A DNA stretch of 64,000 nucleotides from Pseudomonadota bacterium (GTDB lineage Bacteria > Pseudomonadota > Alphaproteobacteria > Acetobacterales > Acetobacteraceae). The translations under genes were made by a program, and so were the position numbers. The notes below the pieces were generated by a model. That model did not search any database and was not told the origin of the DNA. It worked only from the letters and a program-made list of their open reading frames with translations. Numbering within the stretch: the first letter of the stretch is position 1; each line of letters starts with the position of its first letter. Shown one piece after another: positions 63,154 through 64,000 of the stretch. The stretch lies in assembly GCA_019351895.1 (NCBI GenBank), contig JABBOH010000011.1, positions 50,344 to 114,343 on the forward strand, written 5' to 3'.

Positions 63154-64000
63154 CTAGTAGGTCACGACCGTCCGGATCGATTCGCCGCGCTTCATCAGCT
63201 CGAAGCCCTCGTTGATCTGCTCGAAGGGCAGGACATGGGTGATGAGGTCGTCGATGTTAATCTTGCCGTCCATGTACCAGTCGACGATGCGCGGCACGTC
63301 CGTCCGCCCGCGCGCCCCGCCGAATGCGGTGCCGAGCCACTGTCGCCCGGTCACCAGCTGGAACGGCCGGGTGCTGATCTCGGCCCCGGCCGGTGCCACG
63401 CCGATGATGATCGACTTGCCCCAGCCGCGATGCGCGCACTCCAATGCCTGCCGCATCACCTTCACGTTGCCGATGCACTCGAAGCTGTAGTCAGCGCCAC
63501 CTTTGGTCAGGTTCACGAGGTAGGGCACCAGATCGCCCTCGACCTCGGAGGGATTGACGTAATGGGTCATGCCGAACTTGGTCGCCATCGGAACCCGCCC
63601 GGGGTTGAGGTCGACGCCCACGATCATCTCCGCGCCCGCCAGCCGCGCGCCCTGCACGACGTTGAGCCCGATGCCGCCCAGGCCGAACACCACGACCTTC
63701 GCGCCGGGCTCGACCTTCGCCGTGTTGATGACGGCGCCGATGCCGGTGGTGACGCCGCAGCCGATGTAGCAAACCTTGTCGAAGGGCGCGTCCTCGCGGA
63801 TTTTGGCGAGCGCGATCTCGGGCAGGACCGTGAAGTTCGAGAAGGTCGAGGTGCCCATGTAGTGGTGGATGGTCTCGCCCTCGCAGGAAAAGCGGGAGGT
63901 GCCGTCCGGCATCAGCCCCTGCCCCTGGGTCGAGCGGATCGCCACGCAGAGGTTCGTCTTGCGGCTGAGGCAGTATTCGCACTGGCGGCATTCCGGCGTG
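63154..64000 (-). CDS. S-(hydroxymethyl)glutathione dehydrogenase / class III alcohol dehydrogenase (partial)
   Basis: C-terminal about 280 residues of a zinc-dependent class III alcohol dehydrogenase; the N-terminus lies beyond base 64000. Structural zinc cysteines appear at the edge as ECRQCEYC...C, and the catalytic domain continues GCGVTTGIGAVINTAKVEPGAKVVVFGLGGIGLNV near residue 90 of the visible part, then FECIGNVKVMRQALEC. It oxidises S-hydroxymethylglutathione in formaldehyde detoxification or reduces S-nitrosoglutathione. The ORF track starts at an internal methionine and should not be taken as the true start. Confidence 0.93.
   Translation of the reverse strand, partial: TPECRQCEYCLSRKTNLCVAIRSTQGQGLMPDGTSRFSCEGETIHHYMGTSTFSNFTVLPEIALAKIREDAPFDKVCYIGCGVTTGIGAVINTAKVEPGAKVVVFGLGGIGLNVVQGARLAGAEMIVGVDLNPGRVPMATKFGMTHYVNPSEVEGDLVPYLVNLTKGGADYSFECIGNVKVMRQALECAHRGWGKSIIIGVAPAGAEISTRPFQLVTGRQWLGTAFGGARGRTDVPRIVDWYMDGKINIDDLITHVLPFEQINEGFELMKRGESIRTVVTY

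Overview
The window is one high-GC chromosomal segment from an alphaproteobacterium, probably in the Acetobacterales/Rhodospirillales (Acetobacteraceae-like). This is inferred, not proven, from the very high GC, the bamD-recN-ligA order, the plant-type glutamate-cysteine ligase, ubiquinone genes (ubiA, coq7), the LPS gene lpxC, class III alcohol dehydrogenase and a bacterial METTL20-type methyltransferase. Genes are tightly packed and many are joined by ATGA/GTGA/TGATG overlaps. I found no rRNA, tRNA, CRISPR array, insertion sequence or prophage.

Region 1 (1-20.1 kb) is accessory catabolic DNA. The left part (1-9.9 kb) holds a dipeptide/oligopeptide-type ABC transporter and, upstream on the same strand, an M20 peptidase, an SDR, a ketopantoate-reductase-like protein, a creatininase-family hydrolase and a GntR regulator with an unusual effector domain. 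Divergent from these is a small protein coupled to an amidase. This looks like an uptake-and-hydrolysis module for an unidentified amide or peptide-like compound. A GMC oxidoreductase and a ChaC-like gamma-glutamylcyclotransferase follow. From 12.4 to 19.4 kb lies a sugar-acid cluster: SDR, FadR-type regulator, Gfo/Idh dehydrogenase, ApnO-like oxidoisomerase, DUF1537 acid-sugar kinase, a RuBisCO-like protein and another SDR. This matches the known D-apiose/D-apionate route (ApsD, ApnO, OiaK, OiaT or OiaX).

Region 2 (19.5-30.9 kb) is mixed: a GST, a YddA/SbmA-type ABC exporter, DUF3253, a degenerate EAL protein, a sterol-desaturase-family hydroxylase with a beta-propeller protein, Coq7, DsbB, a DedA protein coupled to an ATP-grasp protein, a TlyA-type methyltransferase and a 411-residue orphan.

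Region 3 (30.9-64 kb) is mostly core: aroC, fabI, pdxH, a UspA protein, ETF-beta methyltransferase-like, ubiA, rsmE, gshA, an MFS transporter, ligA, recN, bamD, PduO-type cobalamin adenosyltransferase, a frameshifted zapE, a GT4 glycosyltransferase with an LpxH-like phosphatase, moaA, rpmB, an Atm1-type exporter, a NUDIX hydrolase, lpxC, lolA-like, an ABC-F ATPase, an EamA transporter, hisI, metC, sseA, an AI-2E family transporter and a truncated class III alcohol dehydrogenase.

The most interesting signals are the RuBisCO-like-protein catabolic operon; a cysteine-rich leader ORF with mutually exclusive hairpins overlapping the sseA start; a 10-bp anti-Shine-Dalgarno arm upstream of the ABC binding protein; paired dyads upstream of the apionate operon and between fabI and pdxH; tandem hairpins between gshA and the next gene; and the zapE frameshift.
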